A DNA stretch of 64,000 bases from Rhyacichthys aspro (GCA_036850595.1 CM072166.1:16634758-16698757), one strand, 5' to 3'. Positions 15,501 to 26,151 are shown, counted from the first letter of the stretch. Program-made: numbers and translations. The notes: generated from the letters alone by a model not told the origin.

Positions 15501-18030
15501 CTATGCAACCAGTCTAGCCATGTCCAATCACAGTAGTTTCAATATAAATCCTTCCCTCTGAGGGATATATATCTCAGCTCTCAGTTGAACTCAGAATTGA
15601 CAAAGTCCCTTGGATGAGGGATGAAACGTCTTCACCTCAAGCCTACTTTCAGATGCCTTGTCAGAAAAACCTTTTCTTGAAAATGTCCTGGATGACTGAG
15701 AATTTCCACAGACAATAGAAGAAGAAACTGTGCTTGCTTTCAAAATTTTAGGGTCTCACTTTGTGTACAGTGTTTATTGTGAATTCAGTTTGACGTTTTT
15801 TTAATTTACAAAGAGAAAGCTGTAAGATTCTGACTGATGAAATGAGAAAACAAACATTAGTTTTTTGTTGAAAACAGTTTGGAACCTTTATTCTGGATAG
15901 TTTTTTTAGCAATGGAAACTGAATGTAGCTAGATCTGAGAAAAGGCCTTACTCCTCCAGTGGCAACAAAGCTTTTGGTTAGTGTATTGTCTAGCAAAAAC
16001 AGAATAGACAGAATATTAAGAATAAATAATTTGCTATCAAAAATGTCTCAAACAAGTAATGAGTGAGTGACCTTTAATAATATCTGATACAACTGCTACT
16101 GTTTTGTTTGTTTTTATCAAAAAGGGGAACGAAAGCTTGATGAGATTGTTACACCAACACCTACTAAGTAAAGGTTAAATGTAAACAAAGTCATGGTGCG
16201 AGTACAGATTTTCAGGTGACTTTGGTTTGAGATGGTAAATATAGATAAAACAGAGATTTTACTTCAAAGGTAAGGGTGCTCCGATCAGGACTTTTGAGGC
16301 CGATCACCAATCACCAGTCATGGGTCTATGTGATTATGTAATTCACTATTCTTAAAAACACTTATTTTAAATGTGAATTATTAGGGGCTTGGTAAATCTG
16401 CATCCTTAATGGCTTGTTCTATATTCTATGCATTATCTCCCAAAATAATGTGAACCCTATCCCTCAGGATTCTCAAGCCTACGACATGTCGCTGAATGCA
16501 GTGATGAGAGCCTCTGCAGTGTGAGAGCCTGAGAACTCCCGACAGTGCAGAACAACTTTCTGTAACTTTAAGTCGGGGTCAATAAACTGTGCAGTTAGGC
16601 TCATTGTGGACATGGGACATACACTTGACATCACAGCTGACATCAATCAATTGGAGCACCCCTAGTCAAAAAGTTAGAAAGTGTGAGCTGTGAAGTTCTT
16701 CTTTAGGTGCTCTCGCAGCTGAGGTGAAAGGAAACTGCCTTATGTTTGAAGGACACATAATAGAAAGTTCTGATGTAGTGCTGAATGGCTTAAAAAACAA
16801 GTCCTTCCTAAATTAAGACTCCAGCCTGAGGCCATGTTCTCAGACAAAACAAGTGCTTCACAGATTTTCTGGTGGCAGTGCGACACAAGCCTCCTGACCA
16901 AACTCTTACAGACAAATGTATGAAGTGGTATTACACCTCACCATATGCTTTCAAAAAGGCTGAAAGGCTGGGTTAGTGGTTGAATATTTGTTAGACTTTT
17001 CATACAACAATCAGTAGGCCTTTATGTTTAGATAACCCCATAAATATTTTTAGAAGTAACTATCAAACTTTGCAGCCCTATTAATCTCAATGAAGACAGA
17101 ATATAGATGAAGGATGACAGATGGTGGAGACAAAACTCTAAAAAAAATATATGCTCCAAAAATGCAGTTCTTAAAATGTAAACTGCAGCAATCTTTATTA
17201 TCATTGGTGACTTCTTAATTTACTGTTTTAATAGATAATTTCTATTACCATATACTATTAATTTTACAGTTTCCCATTATTGATTTATATTTTGTGACCC
17301 ATGACATTGATGCTAACCTTTACAAAATGTGTAATTACAGTGTATTAGGTTCATATAGCCTAGGTTTTAGCCCTATAGGCAGGTGGGATGTTTTCTGTAA
17401 TGATGTATATAATTATAACCAATGAGTTCCCAGTGAGACTGTAATAGAACAATAAATGTGGCTATCCATTACTGTCTATTAATAACGACGTAGCCTACAT
17501 TCATTCCTACAGAAGCTTCAGCAGTCTAAATGTTACTTAGTCTGAATAAACCCATTCCTAAAGAAGCTAATGCAGGGTTTAAGAGCGAAATGTTACTGAA
17601 AATTTGTCCGATAACACTTAAGGATCCTCGGCTGCTTGAAACTTCTCTAGCCTGTCGTAGGGTGTTCCGTCAGGAAGAGAGCACGCTGTAGGCTTCCTAT
17701 TTTTGTCTTGCAAAACCAACGTAAAACAGTAACTCAGTGTGGCATTAATTGAGAGCGTGTTAACTGCGCAAATGCTATTAAGTGGGTTATTTATAGTTAG
17801 TTAGCTATGACCCGAGGCTTAGCGTATAGGCAACTAATGAATGGCTGCCCGGAAAGAAAACAAAAGCAACCAATGACAGAACGCTGTCGGGTAGTACGCT
17901 AAGTCGTACAAAACCAATGGAGTTACAGGATCTTGTGACACACGCTCAAGATCAAGAAAACCCACCGGTAACAGAAACGAACGCATCTGCTTACCCAGAA
18001 AGGAAGGTCCGGTCCGCACAGCCGCTCCAT
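433..18030 (-). CDS. abcc3: ABCC3-like (MRP3) multidrug-resistance-associated ABC transporter, 5' seven coding exons, partial
   Basis: ABCC3 is a plasma-membrane ATP-driven exporter of glucuronide, sulfate and glutathione conjugates and bile salts. Seven exons join in phase: 17995-18030, 5313-5489, 5079-5204, 4075-4212, 2205-2333, 1904-1965 and 433-564 (800 nt, 266 residues plus 2 nt). They encode the N-terminal TMD0 bundle and the start of the L0 linker; the core membrane domains and both nucleotide-binding domains lie beyond the left edge. Five hydrophobic segments fall near residues 28-50, 72-90, 99-121, 130-148 and 168-187, and an N-glycosylation sequon NLT sits at 15-17. Exon lengths 177, 126, 138, 62 and 132 match my recollection of vertebrate MRP1/MRP3. 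MRP3 is favoured over MRP1 by FWFLSVLCAIVPFRSKIL, RFTTFY and a FWWFT-MAI-GY-PLE-KDLWSL pattern; abcc1 is the main alternative. All splice sites are GT-AG. Introns other than intron 1 hold only small repeat fragments. Confidence 0.87.
1904..1965 (-). CDS. abcc3: abcc3 coding exon 6
   Basis: 62 nt, residues 203-222 plus 2 nt. It contains NPCPES and ITFWWFT, which mark the start of the L0 linker. It splits a serine codon with exon 7. Confidence 0.9.
2205..2333 (-). CDS. abcc3: abcc3 coding exon 5
   Basis: 129 nt, residues 160-202, phase 0, donor GTGAGT. It encodes transmembrane segment 5 (FTTFYFYFGLIVCQLILCCF) and the loop leading to the DPNPCPE motif. Confidence 0.9.
2571..2674 (-). repeat. 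LINE 3'-tail fragment
   Basis: The reverse complement matches the pattern GGAGCAACAGA...GGATGCTATACTGAACAACAT...CTGCATTG...CTGAACAACAG shared with 38975-39270. It is a truncated, diverged non-LTR fragment in abcc3 intron 4. Confidence 0.6.
3571..3660. repeat. Partial copy of the CTGCACAATAT miniature-element family
   Basis: ACTGCACAATATAATCC followed by a TATCACAATATCAACAATCG-like tract resembles the beginning of the copy at 26622. No matching end is obvious, so it is treated as a relic. Confidence 0.4.
4075..4212 (-). CDS. abcc3: abcc3 coding exon 4
   Basis: 138 nt, residues 114-159, phase 0, donor GTGAGT. It contains LLATFLIQFERLRGVQSSGV followed by transmembrane segment 4, which reads more like MRP3 than MRP1. 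Confidence 0.92.
5079..5204 (-). CDS. abcc3: abcc3 coding exon 3
   Basis: 126 nt, residues 72-113, phase 0. It encodes transmembrane segment 2 (LLLWIVCWANLFY) and the start of segment 3 (FITPLVLGMTM). Confidence 0.92.
5313..5489 (-). CDS. abcc3: abcc3 coding exon 2
   Basis: 177 nt, residues 13-71, phase 0 at both ends, acceptor TTTGCAG and donor GTAAGA. It encodes the extracellular N-terminus with the NLT sequon and transmembrane segment 1 (SWLPCIYLW core). Confidence 0.92.
5533..5587. repeat. 15-bp tandem repeat, about 3.5 units
   Basis: The unit AAATCTTAAAGGAAG repeats directly, with the last unit altered to AAGTCTTAGGG. It lies just upstream of exon 2 in abcc3 intron 1. Confidence 0.8.
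6312..7033. mobile_element. Non-autonomous hAT-like element (MITE) with terminal inverted repeats and 8-bp target duplication
   Basis: The left end is CAGGAGTGTAACGATACAC and the right end, reverse-complemented, is TAGGGGTGTAACGGTACAC. The flanks GTTATACA (6304-6311) and GTTGTACA (7034-7041) agree at 7 of 8 bases, the target-site size expected for hAT transposons. At 722 bp with no transposase reading frame, it must have moved using an enzyme encoded elsewhere. Confidence 0.8.
7532..7736. mobile_element. Miniature element of the ATTGTGCAGCCCTA family, internally shortened
   Basis: It begins AGGGTTGCACAGTATAAC and ends GATATTGTGCAGCCCTA, with AT-rich TATCGCAA/TTGCAATA motifs between. It shares ends with 26622-27075 but lacks the central part. 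Confidence 0.6.
10505..10570. repeat. Dispersed repeat, copy 1
   Basis: AATGAGGCAGACAAGTAACA followed by CTGCTTCACAGTGGCAT and AGCTTGTTATTATCAC resembles 11455-11536 about 950 bp away. The family is not recognised. Confidence 0.5.
11455..11536. repeat. Dispersed repeat, copy 2
   Basis: AATGAGGCAGACAGGCAACA, CTGCTTCACTGTAGCAT and AGCTTGTTATCACCAC run in the same order and direction as at 10505-10570, with a small insertion before the last block. Confidence 0.5.
13352..13375. repeat. GT dinucleotide microsatellite
   Basis: About 12 uninterrupted GT units in abcc3 intron 1, followed by a G-rich stretch. Confidence 0.95.
14597..14860 (+). repeat. LINE 3'-tail fragment
   Basis: It contains GGAGCAACAGACACA, CATCTGAGATCAGTGAGCTG, CACAAGAACTCTTCC and the ending TGAATTTCCCTTTGGGGATT. 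The same block order appears at 38975-39270, with closely similar sequence at the ending. The 5'-truncated structure fits an L2/CR1/Rex-like non-LTR element; the exact clade is not certain. Confidence 0.65.
15060..15685 (+). mobile_element. Penelope-like element 3' fragment with decayed GIY-YIG region
   Basis: It is colinear with 50390-51055: the TGTTCAGTGTAATGAGAAGTG block, AGTTATATAGGTGAGACTTA (encoding the YIGET core), a conserved ...AAGGAAGCCATCTTTGTTAAA block and the terminal GATGAGGGATGAAACGTCTT. Stops and frameshifts break the coding part. GIY-YIG nuclease domains of this style are typical of Penelope-like retroelements. Confidence 0.65.
16271..16664. mobile_element. Non-autonomous hAT-like element (MITE)
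   Basis: The left end is TAAGGGTGCTCCGATCAGG; the right end reverse-complemented is TAGGGGTGCTCCAATTGA. Flanks TTCAAAGG and GTCAAAAA share TCAAA, so the target duplication is only a possible one. It is 394 bp and has no coding capacity. Confidence 0.65.
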
Positions 18031-18420
18031 CTCCTTCGCGGCGGGAGACCGAAGGGGATCTCCTTTAGCCCCGCTACAGGTCGAGCCCTCACTTGCCTAT
18101 CACCTTTTCCTTCTTACGCAAAAAACACTCGCTGTTTATCACATGCCACACGCATACGGCCAGACTAATCGGTGTGCGGCGACGCCTCGGTCTGTTCTCC
18201 GTCCGTCCAACCGGCAGCGTGGAACCGCTTCGGGCAGCCGCTCCGCCGCTTCCGCTCTGTAAAGTAAAGTCATCCGCAGAGAGCGAGGAATTAGCTGGTT
18301 CTGAAGGAGACTTGTGGGGTTAAAGGGAGCAGGGCTTTCGCTGAGCAGGCCCCGCCTTTCCCCCCCGGTCTCACTTCCACGCGCGCAGCCTACGTAACGT
18401 GACTCGACAGGAGAAACGCA
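17880..18420 (-). promoter_or_regulatory. CpG-rich promoter region of abcc3
   Basis: This stretch is clearly richer in G, C and CpG than its AT-rich flanks and surrounds the first coding exon. It contains a C-rich run near 18351-18367. No TATA box or transcription start can be assigned from sequence alone. Confidence 0.45.
17995..18030 (-). CDS. abcc3: abcc3 coding exon 1
   Basis: Only 12 codons (MERLCGPDLPFW), ending in phase 0 at a GTAAGC donor. The start was chosen because the peptide fits the short MRP3 N-terminus (CG...FW) and joins exon 2 in frame. It lies in the CpG-rich promoter segment. Confidence 0.8.
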
Positions 18421-18914
18421 AACGCTTTATGCCGAGTCATGCTGAATGTGGGGACAGACAAAATATTATCGACATTGTAGTGGCCGCAACATGGCGAGGT
18501 TTGAAGGGATACGAATATGTGAATATGGTCTTTTTCGATACTTTTGAATGTCTTGTTTCTGGCCTCCGGTAGCACACTGCTGAAAATGAGAGCAGTGACA
18601 AATGAATCTGTAGTCTTCACCAGTGTCACCTAAATGTGTGGTCCATAGAAGATAGCTATTTCCACAAAACTTGCTCATGAATGACCCAAATTTCCGTCCA
18701 GATGGTCACATTTAAGTGTTTAATGCGAATAGCTAAGTTATGGTGTTGATAAATAAGAAACAACATATAAAGTGTATATAATGCAACATATATAAGGCAC
18801 ACAAGTAGGCTAATAGTAGTTTTATAAACACTAGGCTATAGACCTTACTACAACAACATTAGCTTCTATCAAACATTTTAACAGTAGGCTAATTTTTGCA
18901 GTTCAAAAAATACA

Positions 18915-18975
18915 TACAGTACTGTGCAAAAGTTTTAGACAGGTGTGAAGATATGCGGTAAGATACAAATGCTCT
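18915..18975. repeat. Tc1/mariner-like terminal fragment
   Basis: TACAGTACTGTGCAAAAGTT resembles a terminal sequence common in fish Tc1-type miniature elements. No opposite end was found, so it is a weak call. Confidence 0.35.
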
Positions 18976-19227
18976 CAACAATATATAATTTAAATGTTTT
19001 TATCAATTTACAAAATGGGAAACTGATCCCAGAAATAGGAGCCCTGACATGATGGTGTAACCTTGATCCTAACATCATGGAGCCTGGCCTGGTTCTAGCT
19101 GGAATTACATGGTCTGGTTTAGCCTAGTTAGTTCCTGCTAAGGCTTTATGGCCTGGTTTAGTACAGTTTGGCCTGGTTTTGTTTTGAGATTCTCCGAACG
19201 AGTTTGCACAGTTGGCCACTTCACATT

Positions 19228-19230
19228 TAT

Positions 19231-19326
<96 letters not shown>
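19228..19326. repeat. Long TA dinucleotide microsatellite
   Basis: About 99 bp of nearly pure TA, interrupted once by an extra AA near 19243. Such a tract is prone to length error in assembly. Confidence 0.97.
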
Positions 19327-19329
<3 letters not shown>

Positions 19330-20478
19330 TGACTATTTATTGACAATAGCAGTAAGACACACACACTATATACACACTACGCTATATATATATATAGTGC
19401 TACCATAATGCCATAATAGGTAGGGCCTATATATTGCTGTTGCTAATGTTAAAGCACAGCAAATAACAAATAATAAACAAAAACAAACAAATATTAATAA
19501 TTTATGCAGTGACACATTTAATATACTGTCATAGCAGCAAGAAATCTCAGTCCTCCAATAATGTAAAATATAGGCTATGATAGAACACTGTACTATTGTA
19601 TGTAGACATTTTATTTTCAGACACTAGATTTTTTTAACCCTGGCACATTCAGTTCTATTAGTTATGTTGGCTCATGTTCTGTCCTCTACCTTGCATAAGT
19701 GTTATCAGAGACACAGTCCATTTGATTTCATCAGACAACCATATCAAGTAGCACAAACATTCAGTGAATTAAGACAGATACAGCAGGAGTCATGACAACT
19801 ACCACAACAAAGACCTGAGACAGAAGTTAACCAATACAGGAAATCTACTTCTCTCTTTGCTATAGCTTTCCCACAAAACTGGGAAATACCTTGAAGTTTT
19901 GTTCAAAGCAATTTATACTACAATACACAGTTTAAAGATACCTTGATGGTTTAATATACTTAAAACTGCTCTGTTCAGTAGCACAACCCTTCACTTTTCC
20001 TCATTAATCTATCATCTCAAACTATTAAAGATAATGTTGTACTGTCTCACCCCAAAAAATCATATTTATTTACTTTTTTAAACTTATAATAGTATAATAA
20101 AAATCTTAAATATAACTTCACAAGAATTTAACAAGTCACATTAAAGCTTGATCCCTTCCTGTAACAGATTAGATCACCCACTCATCTTAATGTTTTTTCT
20201 TAAAGGGATCATCTTGAAAGCTCGAGTAGGGTTTGGTAAGACACAGCACATTTTATGATTTACATGTGAAGTTGTGAAGAAGGAAGGCAAAGCATAAAAC
20301 ATGTTAACTTTTATATACTCAGTGATGAAGTATCTCAGCAGTCAGTTTTATAGTTTAGTCACACAAATATACTAAAGTAACAATTCAAAAGTTATTTGTT
20401 TTAAATTTTAACTATAAAAAAAAATTACTTTTGAATTGTCACTATGTAAACACTATGTGTTTTAAATTTAAACTATTA

Positions 20479-20760
20479 GGCGTGCACGGTAGCAGAGTGG
20501 TTAGCGCTCCTGCTTCACAGTTCAAATCCGACTCAAACAGCTGATTCTGGCCAATTCAAACATGATAAAGTGGCTGACTCAAACTGCATGTTCTCTCCGG
20601 GTTCTCCAGCTTCCTCCCACCACCCAAAGAGGTCAACTTTAGTGAATGAATGTGAGAGTGAATGGTTGTTTGTCTATAAGTGTCAAACTGGCCACTGTCC
20701 AGGGTTGGGCTCCAGCCACCTGTGACCCCAAACAGGACTAAGCAGTAGAGAATGAATGGA
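20479..20760 (+). repeat. tRNA-like SINE fragment
   Basis: It starts GGCGTGCACGGTAGCAGAGT with GGTTAGCGC (A-box-like) and GTTCAAATCCGACTC (B-box-like). It continues through GCATGTTCTCTCCGGGTTCT, GTGAGAGTGAATGGTTG and TGGGCTCCAGCCACC to the ending AGAATGAATGGA. This order is typical of a very common fish repeat. Confidence 0.7.
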
Positions 20761-21339
20761 CAAATTTTAACTATTGACTTAAAAAAAATAGTCAAGCAGT
20801 AACTAGTGTTTAAAAAACATATGTGTGTGAGCATAGAAGCTTGTTTTCTGGCCCAGTGTTGATGTAAGGTGAGCTGTGTGATATAAGACAGAGACATGAT
20901 GGTGCGAAGACGGCTGTCAATGTGTAAACCATGAAAGCTGTATGTTATCTGGGCCAGGAAGAGGAAGTGTGTACATGGTATGTATGATTGTCCAGAGAGC
21001 AAAAAGTGCTTCGAGCTGGGAAGTAATGGTGTACATAGAATCATGGAAAGAACATGGAAAAAACTAGATAACGGATCAAGTCAGATTTAATGGTCTCACA
21101 TAAAAATCCGACTGGGGAGATTCAAAACTCATGTTCAGCCCTGTTCATGAGCTATACTCGGACTTTGTTGTCGTCAAATAAAATTTAAAGATCTCCAGAG
21201 TATTCATTTTGACACAACATCAGCTGCTGATTGTGTCTTAACAAGGTAGAAACAGTGTTAAAGCACAAATGTCTATTAATTGCAGCCGTATTGTTTGGTG
21301 ACATTGATCTTCAGCTTGAAAAATTTGTAATTACTTAAA

Positions 21340-21664
21340 TTTGATTCAGAAAATATAAAGAAACATGAGGGTCTGGACTGTCAAATCAGGAGCTAAATCA
21401 ATATTAAAGTCTGAACCAGGACTAAATCAAGACTAGACAGTTCTAAACTAGAACTAAATGTAGAAATGAACCAGGTTCACCATGACATTTTTATTGCGAT
21501 GTATCACAGTTTGATTTAATGATGATGATGTTTGGAAGATGATGAATGATGATCATGATTTTGACGCAAATGTCATCACATTTTTGATGTCATTATATGC
21601 GATACAGATATTGCGATATGAATACTGTGATAACAATAAATTTGCAATATATTGTGCAGCCTTA
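21340..21664 (+). mobile_element. Miniature element of the ATTGTGCAGCCCTA family
   Basis: It contains AAATATAAAGAAACATGAGG, TCAATATTAAAGTCTGAACC and TCACAGTTTGATTTAATGAT and ends ATATTGTGCAGCCTTA. The same blocks occur in the same order at 28030-28338 and 33640-34036. The left boundary is approximate. Confidence 0.6.
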
Positions 21665-22122
21665 ATCAATACTATATATTGCTTGCCTTTTTTTCTGTTC
21701 CAAGTGGACAGCTCGATATTCAACACACAATAGCATATTGTTCGTTTTCCTAAACATAAATTAAACAAAGGAGGAGACACTGTCATTGTCTCCTTTTTAT
21801 CCAATACAAATTTTCTCCCACGGGAGACAATTAAAGAAACTTTACACTTTGAAAAAAAATCTGAATTTGAGTGAAATAAAACAATTTACACACATACGTC
21901 CCATAACAATGCTATATACTTATGTTATTACAATATTTTGCTTTGCCTGTTTAATTGTCATTGTTTAATGTGTTTCAGTAGAATCAGAAGGAGATAAGAG
22001 GCCTTGTGATAATGGGCTTTGTTCGACTATAATCTCTGTGATGTGGAGGCGGTAATGTGATTTAGAAAATAAAACAGAGATAACAGTTGAAAAGAGCAGA
22101 GCAAAGTCACACACTACACTAC

Positions 22123-22352
22123 ATGCTCCTCTGTGGTGAAGAGGTTTGTGCACCAGCCTTTGTGGAAAATTGGAGGTTTGAATCCCCTGTGGAGCAACTC
22201 CAGACACAGTTTCTGTGCCAGTCCCAGGCCCGGAAAATGCAGTGGGTTGCACCAGGAAAGGCATCTGGCTTAAAAAAATTGCCCAGCTAGTCGTGTGGAT
22301 TACTCTGCTCTGGCGACACCTGAGGGGAACAGCCAAAAGACACTTACTTTTT
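22123..22352 (+). repeat. tRNA-like SINE fragment, second type
   Basis: It starts GCTCCTCTGTGGTGAAGAGG, has a B-box-like GGTTTGAATCCCC, then AGGAAAGGCATCTGGCTTAA, CTCTGGCGACACCTGAGGGG and AACAGCCAAAAGACACTTAC. This resembles the fish repeat with a GGGCATCCGGC...GGCGACCCC...AAGCCGAAAG tail. Confidence 0.6.
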
Positions 22353-23862
22353 ACACAATACAATGCATGCAAGACAAGTAAGGCAGGTTTTTATAAGTAA
22401 TTCTAAACAATAATAATAATAAAAAAAAGAATAGAGGTTATTTTATGTTTTTTAAATATGTCTTATTGCACCAAACCACACTCCTGGTATTGTGTGTGTG
22501 ATAATGAACTAAAAGATATTATGAGGGAAGGAAGTTGTGCTTATAGCAGCTTTAAATTGAGGTGACAGAAATGTGTTGTTGTTGTTTTTTTTTTTAATAT
22601 TGCATGTATTGCAACAAAAAACCCACAAAACACCATTTTACACCCATTGCAGTTTTTGCAATGAAAAAGTGAGAAATTAACAAATGTTTAGAAGGAGGCA
22701 TGTAAATAACAATGTAGCTGACACATGCAAGAAATGTGAGAAGACTTTTTTTAGGGTCTGAAGGGGGTGTATTTCAAGTAAGGTTTGGTTCATGCTTTGC
22801 AGGTGTCAGTTCTCAAGGCCTCATTCAACTGAGGATCATGATTACCACATTAAGCCCTTCTTTTCTCCTGCTATGTTCCAAGATGAGCTGACCTTGGCCC
22901 AGTCTCGTTCTCGTAACCAGTCAAATGTGCGTTGTGCTGTGGTGGTAGTCAGTTCCCTGGACGAGTACTTCAAGGTTTGAACTCATTGCGGCAGCTTGCG
23001 GAAAGCCCTGATGCTGTGGGAGCTGTCACAAGTCCTCCAGGTATCACAGGGGTCAAGTTTAGCAAGTAGGCTTACGTAGCCCCGCCCACATCCATGTAAG
23101 CCCATTTAGCTCCTGGTGCAGCTTGGGGAGTGTTCGTTTACACAAGAAACCTGGAGCTGTGTTCACACAAATCTAGACATATAACAGATGAAAAACAAAC
23201 AGAGAAAGTCGATGTGCAAACAGTGGAAGAGATTAGGCCTGTTCTGGATCATTAAACAAGATACCTACAAGATATTTGTAATAAAAGCACAACACATCAG
23301 TTATTATCTGTATTTTTATTAGGCCTATTATTTAGAAGCTGCATTTCATTGGCATCTTAAAAACATTTGGCCATTTATATATATTTTTGCGAAACCATTG
23401 CACTCAGTTCTTTCCATTTTATAATATTTTTAATGCAGATGGCTCCATCTAGTGGCCAACGTGGGGCAAGTTGTAAGGCATCATAATAATTAGAACAGTT
23501 AAATAATAATAATTGACTTTGTGTTTATTTTTATAACAGGGTGTATGATACAGTGAGTATTTTCTAGGTAACTGTGGGCAATGATTGAGCATAAAAAGGT
23601 CAAAAGAAAGCAAAGTGGAGTTAAAGCAACACTATGTAACTTTTTACTTTAAAACATGTAGACCTCAAGAGGGAGCAGAAATAGGTCAATGCACTGGACC
23701 CTAGCAGAGCTGTAGTTGTACAAAAAAGAGTAAAATTACTCTACCTTTTCTGAAGACATGTTGTTTATTCTTCCAAACTTGCTTTCGTGCAGTGTCTGTT
23801 TATAAATGATTGACATCTGTGAACAAACGCTGGTGTCGTAACAACAAAGTGAGTCTGTAGAG

Positions 23863-23940
23863 CAGGGGTGTCAAACTCAAAGTGGTGAGGGGCCGCAATA
23901 GCTAATAAGAATCCTTTCAGGGGCCGAAGATGGTGTTAAA
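23863..23940. repeat. hAT terminal fragment
   Basis: CAGGGGTGTCAAACTCAAAG followed by GGGGCCGCAATAGC matches a widespread hAT (Charlie-type) terminus. The rest of the element is missing. Confidence 0.5.
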
Positions 23941-23989
23941 AGAAAAGAAACATTATCTTTAACTATTATTTTCCTCCATTTATGCAAAC

Positions 23990-24182
23990 TGATTTTAGTT
24001 GGAGTTTGAACAGGTTTAAGTTGAATTCTAACAGGTTTTATTTGATTTGAACTGGTTTTAGAAGGATTTGAACTGGTTTTAGTTGGATTTGAACAGTTTT
24101 TAGTTGAATTTGAGCAGCTTTTAGGTGGAATTGAACAGATTTAAGATGTACTTTAACTGATTTTATTTGGATTTGTGCAGCT
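23990..24182. repeat. Degenerate minisatellite, period about 20-25 bp
   Basis: At least eight imperfect units follow the consensus TTTTAGTTGGATTTGAACAG (variants GAACTGG, GAGCAG, GAACAGA). The array ends directly against the TA run at 24183. Confidence 0.75.
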
Positions 24183-24207
24183 TATATATATATATATATA
24201 TATATAT
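24183..24207. repeat. TA dinucleotide microsatellite
   Basis: About 12 TA units abutting the minisatellite. Confidence 0.95.
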
Positions 24208-25599
24208 CTTTGTATCAAAAACTGGGTTGAACAAATTAATTTGATTCAAATCCAACTATAACTTGTTGAAATACAATTAAAACCTAGCGCCAAAATATCA
24301 GCCACTAAATGCATTGACACGTGTGCTTTAGAGGGATAAGTTGCTAAGTTCTCACTGTGTATCACTGAGTGAAGACAGTAGCCTACATGGATTATTCTTG
24401 TCTGACTGTCACCTCTACTCAGTGAAAACAAGCCAAAACTGTGACAAAGTGGAAGTACAACCTAAGCTACCCATGTTAAAACATTCTTCAGTTCCCCTTT
24501 AGTAATTTCACAGATTTCAGTGGAGTACAATTTAGGCTACTGTGGTTAATACATAATATTCTCCTCATACTGGCCTGGGCAATAGTAAAGGGGAGTGGGG
24601 TAAGTTGACCTACAACCTGTACCTTAAAAGTAGTACATTTTTATTGTCATGTGACCTTATGAATTTAAGTCACTCATCCTTTCAAGAAGACTGAAAAAAT
24701 GAGGGCAAATTGGAGGAGTGGTAAGCAATAACTATTTGAAAAACTGTTTTTTAACAAAAGGTAAAATTGAGGCATATTTAGTATAATGGTGTTTACATTA
24801 AAGCAATTTTATCCAGGTGTAAAATCATTTATTATACATGTTGGTGATTTGTCAAGCTATAAAACCATGTAAATAGTTTAGTTAAATATTATCCTGAATA
24901 AGTAAGCTAGTTTGTTTGTTGTAGGGTAAGTTGAACCAATAGTTCATTATGACATGAGGAACTAAAGCTTAAAATAAATATTCTGAGTATTGCATTATAA
25001 TATGCAACTTTTTAGTTCATTACATGGCAGTTTTAGTGTCAGAGTTGAAAAGGGTCAAATATATCAAAATGTTCCCTCCTTATGATCTGGAGATGCTGTC
25101 TTTTACATGTTAATTATCACTGTATAAAAGTGGGCAAAGATGGTGACTTAAATAGTTTCAATTGTTTCCTTACACATTTTCTTCCAATGTTATTCAAAAC
25201 AAATTCAGAGATCGAGATCAGGAAAACTTATTGTCCTTGGCAAATAAATATTGAAACATAAAGGTGGGCCATGGGTCAAAAGTAACTATTCATTGTTTTG
25301 ATATTTTCCTAAAATTTTTTTTATTAAATATTCCTTTAAATTTGAAAATATATATTTCTAACAACAGTGACATTTAGGATTTTGAAATACTATATATAGG
25401 GGTTTTAGTTGGATGGTAGATGGAAGTTGACCGCTTTTTTCCCCCATATTTTAGTCCATATTTTTCAAAACTAATGTCAGAGATGCATTCTAATAGTTTC
25501 ATCTGAGAGGAAACATCCTAAAATATATTAAGATAATTTAATTGTACATCTGCCTTCTGTTGGCTTGGCACAAAGACCACAAAATAATTGCTCATTTTT

Positions 25600-26151
25600 C
25601 CCGACTCTCCCTCACCAACATGAGCTGTCAGCGCGCCGCCACAAGATGGAGTCGTGGACGCGTGAACGTGCGTCTGCTGGGTCACTCGGTTCACGGAAAA
25701 CCTAAATAATAAGCTACTATATTATTACACAGACGTATACGTTTAGAGGGCTAATATCGCGAGACATTTGGAAATTCAAATAAGACATTCAACGGAACAA
25801 ACATTCAGTTTCCAAAAGTGAGGGTGGCCAAGGGGGACACTTGGCGGGGACACATCTGTACATCTGGAGAGCGGGCTAGTTCTACATTTGAAACCCAACA
25901 CGACTCTTTGAAACAGAACTTCTAAAGACTTCATCGGCCTCTCGCCCTGATGAAACTTGACTTTTGTCTTATCGCCCCATGCATCTTTGAGCGTCCCCGG
26001 TGGAAAGTGACGGCAAAACTCTCTCCGCGCATCGGTTCTATCGGTCCCAACAGCTGGAGCAGAAGTGGAAACATCTGCAGCGTGTTCCGGAGGGCTGTAT
26101 GATGAGGCAGCAGCAGCAGAGAGTCCTGAAACATCCCAGGAATGAGAGCCA

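Larger units (their letters stand above)
5490..17994. other. abcc3 intron 1 (12.5 kb) with repeat content
   Basis: This intron holds a 15-bp tandem repeat (5533-5587), a hAT-like miniature element with target duplication (6312-7033), a relic of the ATTGTGCAGCCCTA family (7532-7736), a GT run (13352-13375), a LINE tail (14597-14860), a Penelope-like fragment (15060-15685) and a second hAT-like element (16271-16664). It also has a paired repeat at 10505-10570 and 11455-11536. I see no exon in it. Confidence 0.7.

Noticed and set aside
433..18030. Assignment of the transporter to abcc1 (MRP1)
   Set aside because: First considered from exon sizes, but several segments (CAIVPFRSKIL, RFTTFY, MAI-GY-PLE-KDLW, short CG..FW start) fit MRP3 better.
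19138..19408. Open frames on both strands encoding Tyr-Ile repeats
   Set aside because: They are translations of the TA microsatellite.
20479..20530. Possible tRNA gene
   Set aside because: A-box-like and B-box-like motifs are present, but the cloverleaf is not closed and the sequence continues into the usual SINE body.
20556..21044. 162-codon minus-strand open reading frame
   Set aside because: It overlaps a tRNA-like SINE and its peptide is low-complexity without a domain; no supporting exon structure.
22792..22980. 62-codon open reading frame near 22.8 kb
   Set aside because: No recognisable domain, no phase-consistent neighbour exon and no clear donor; left unannotated.
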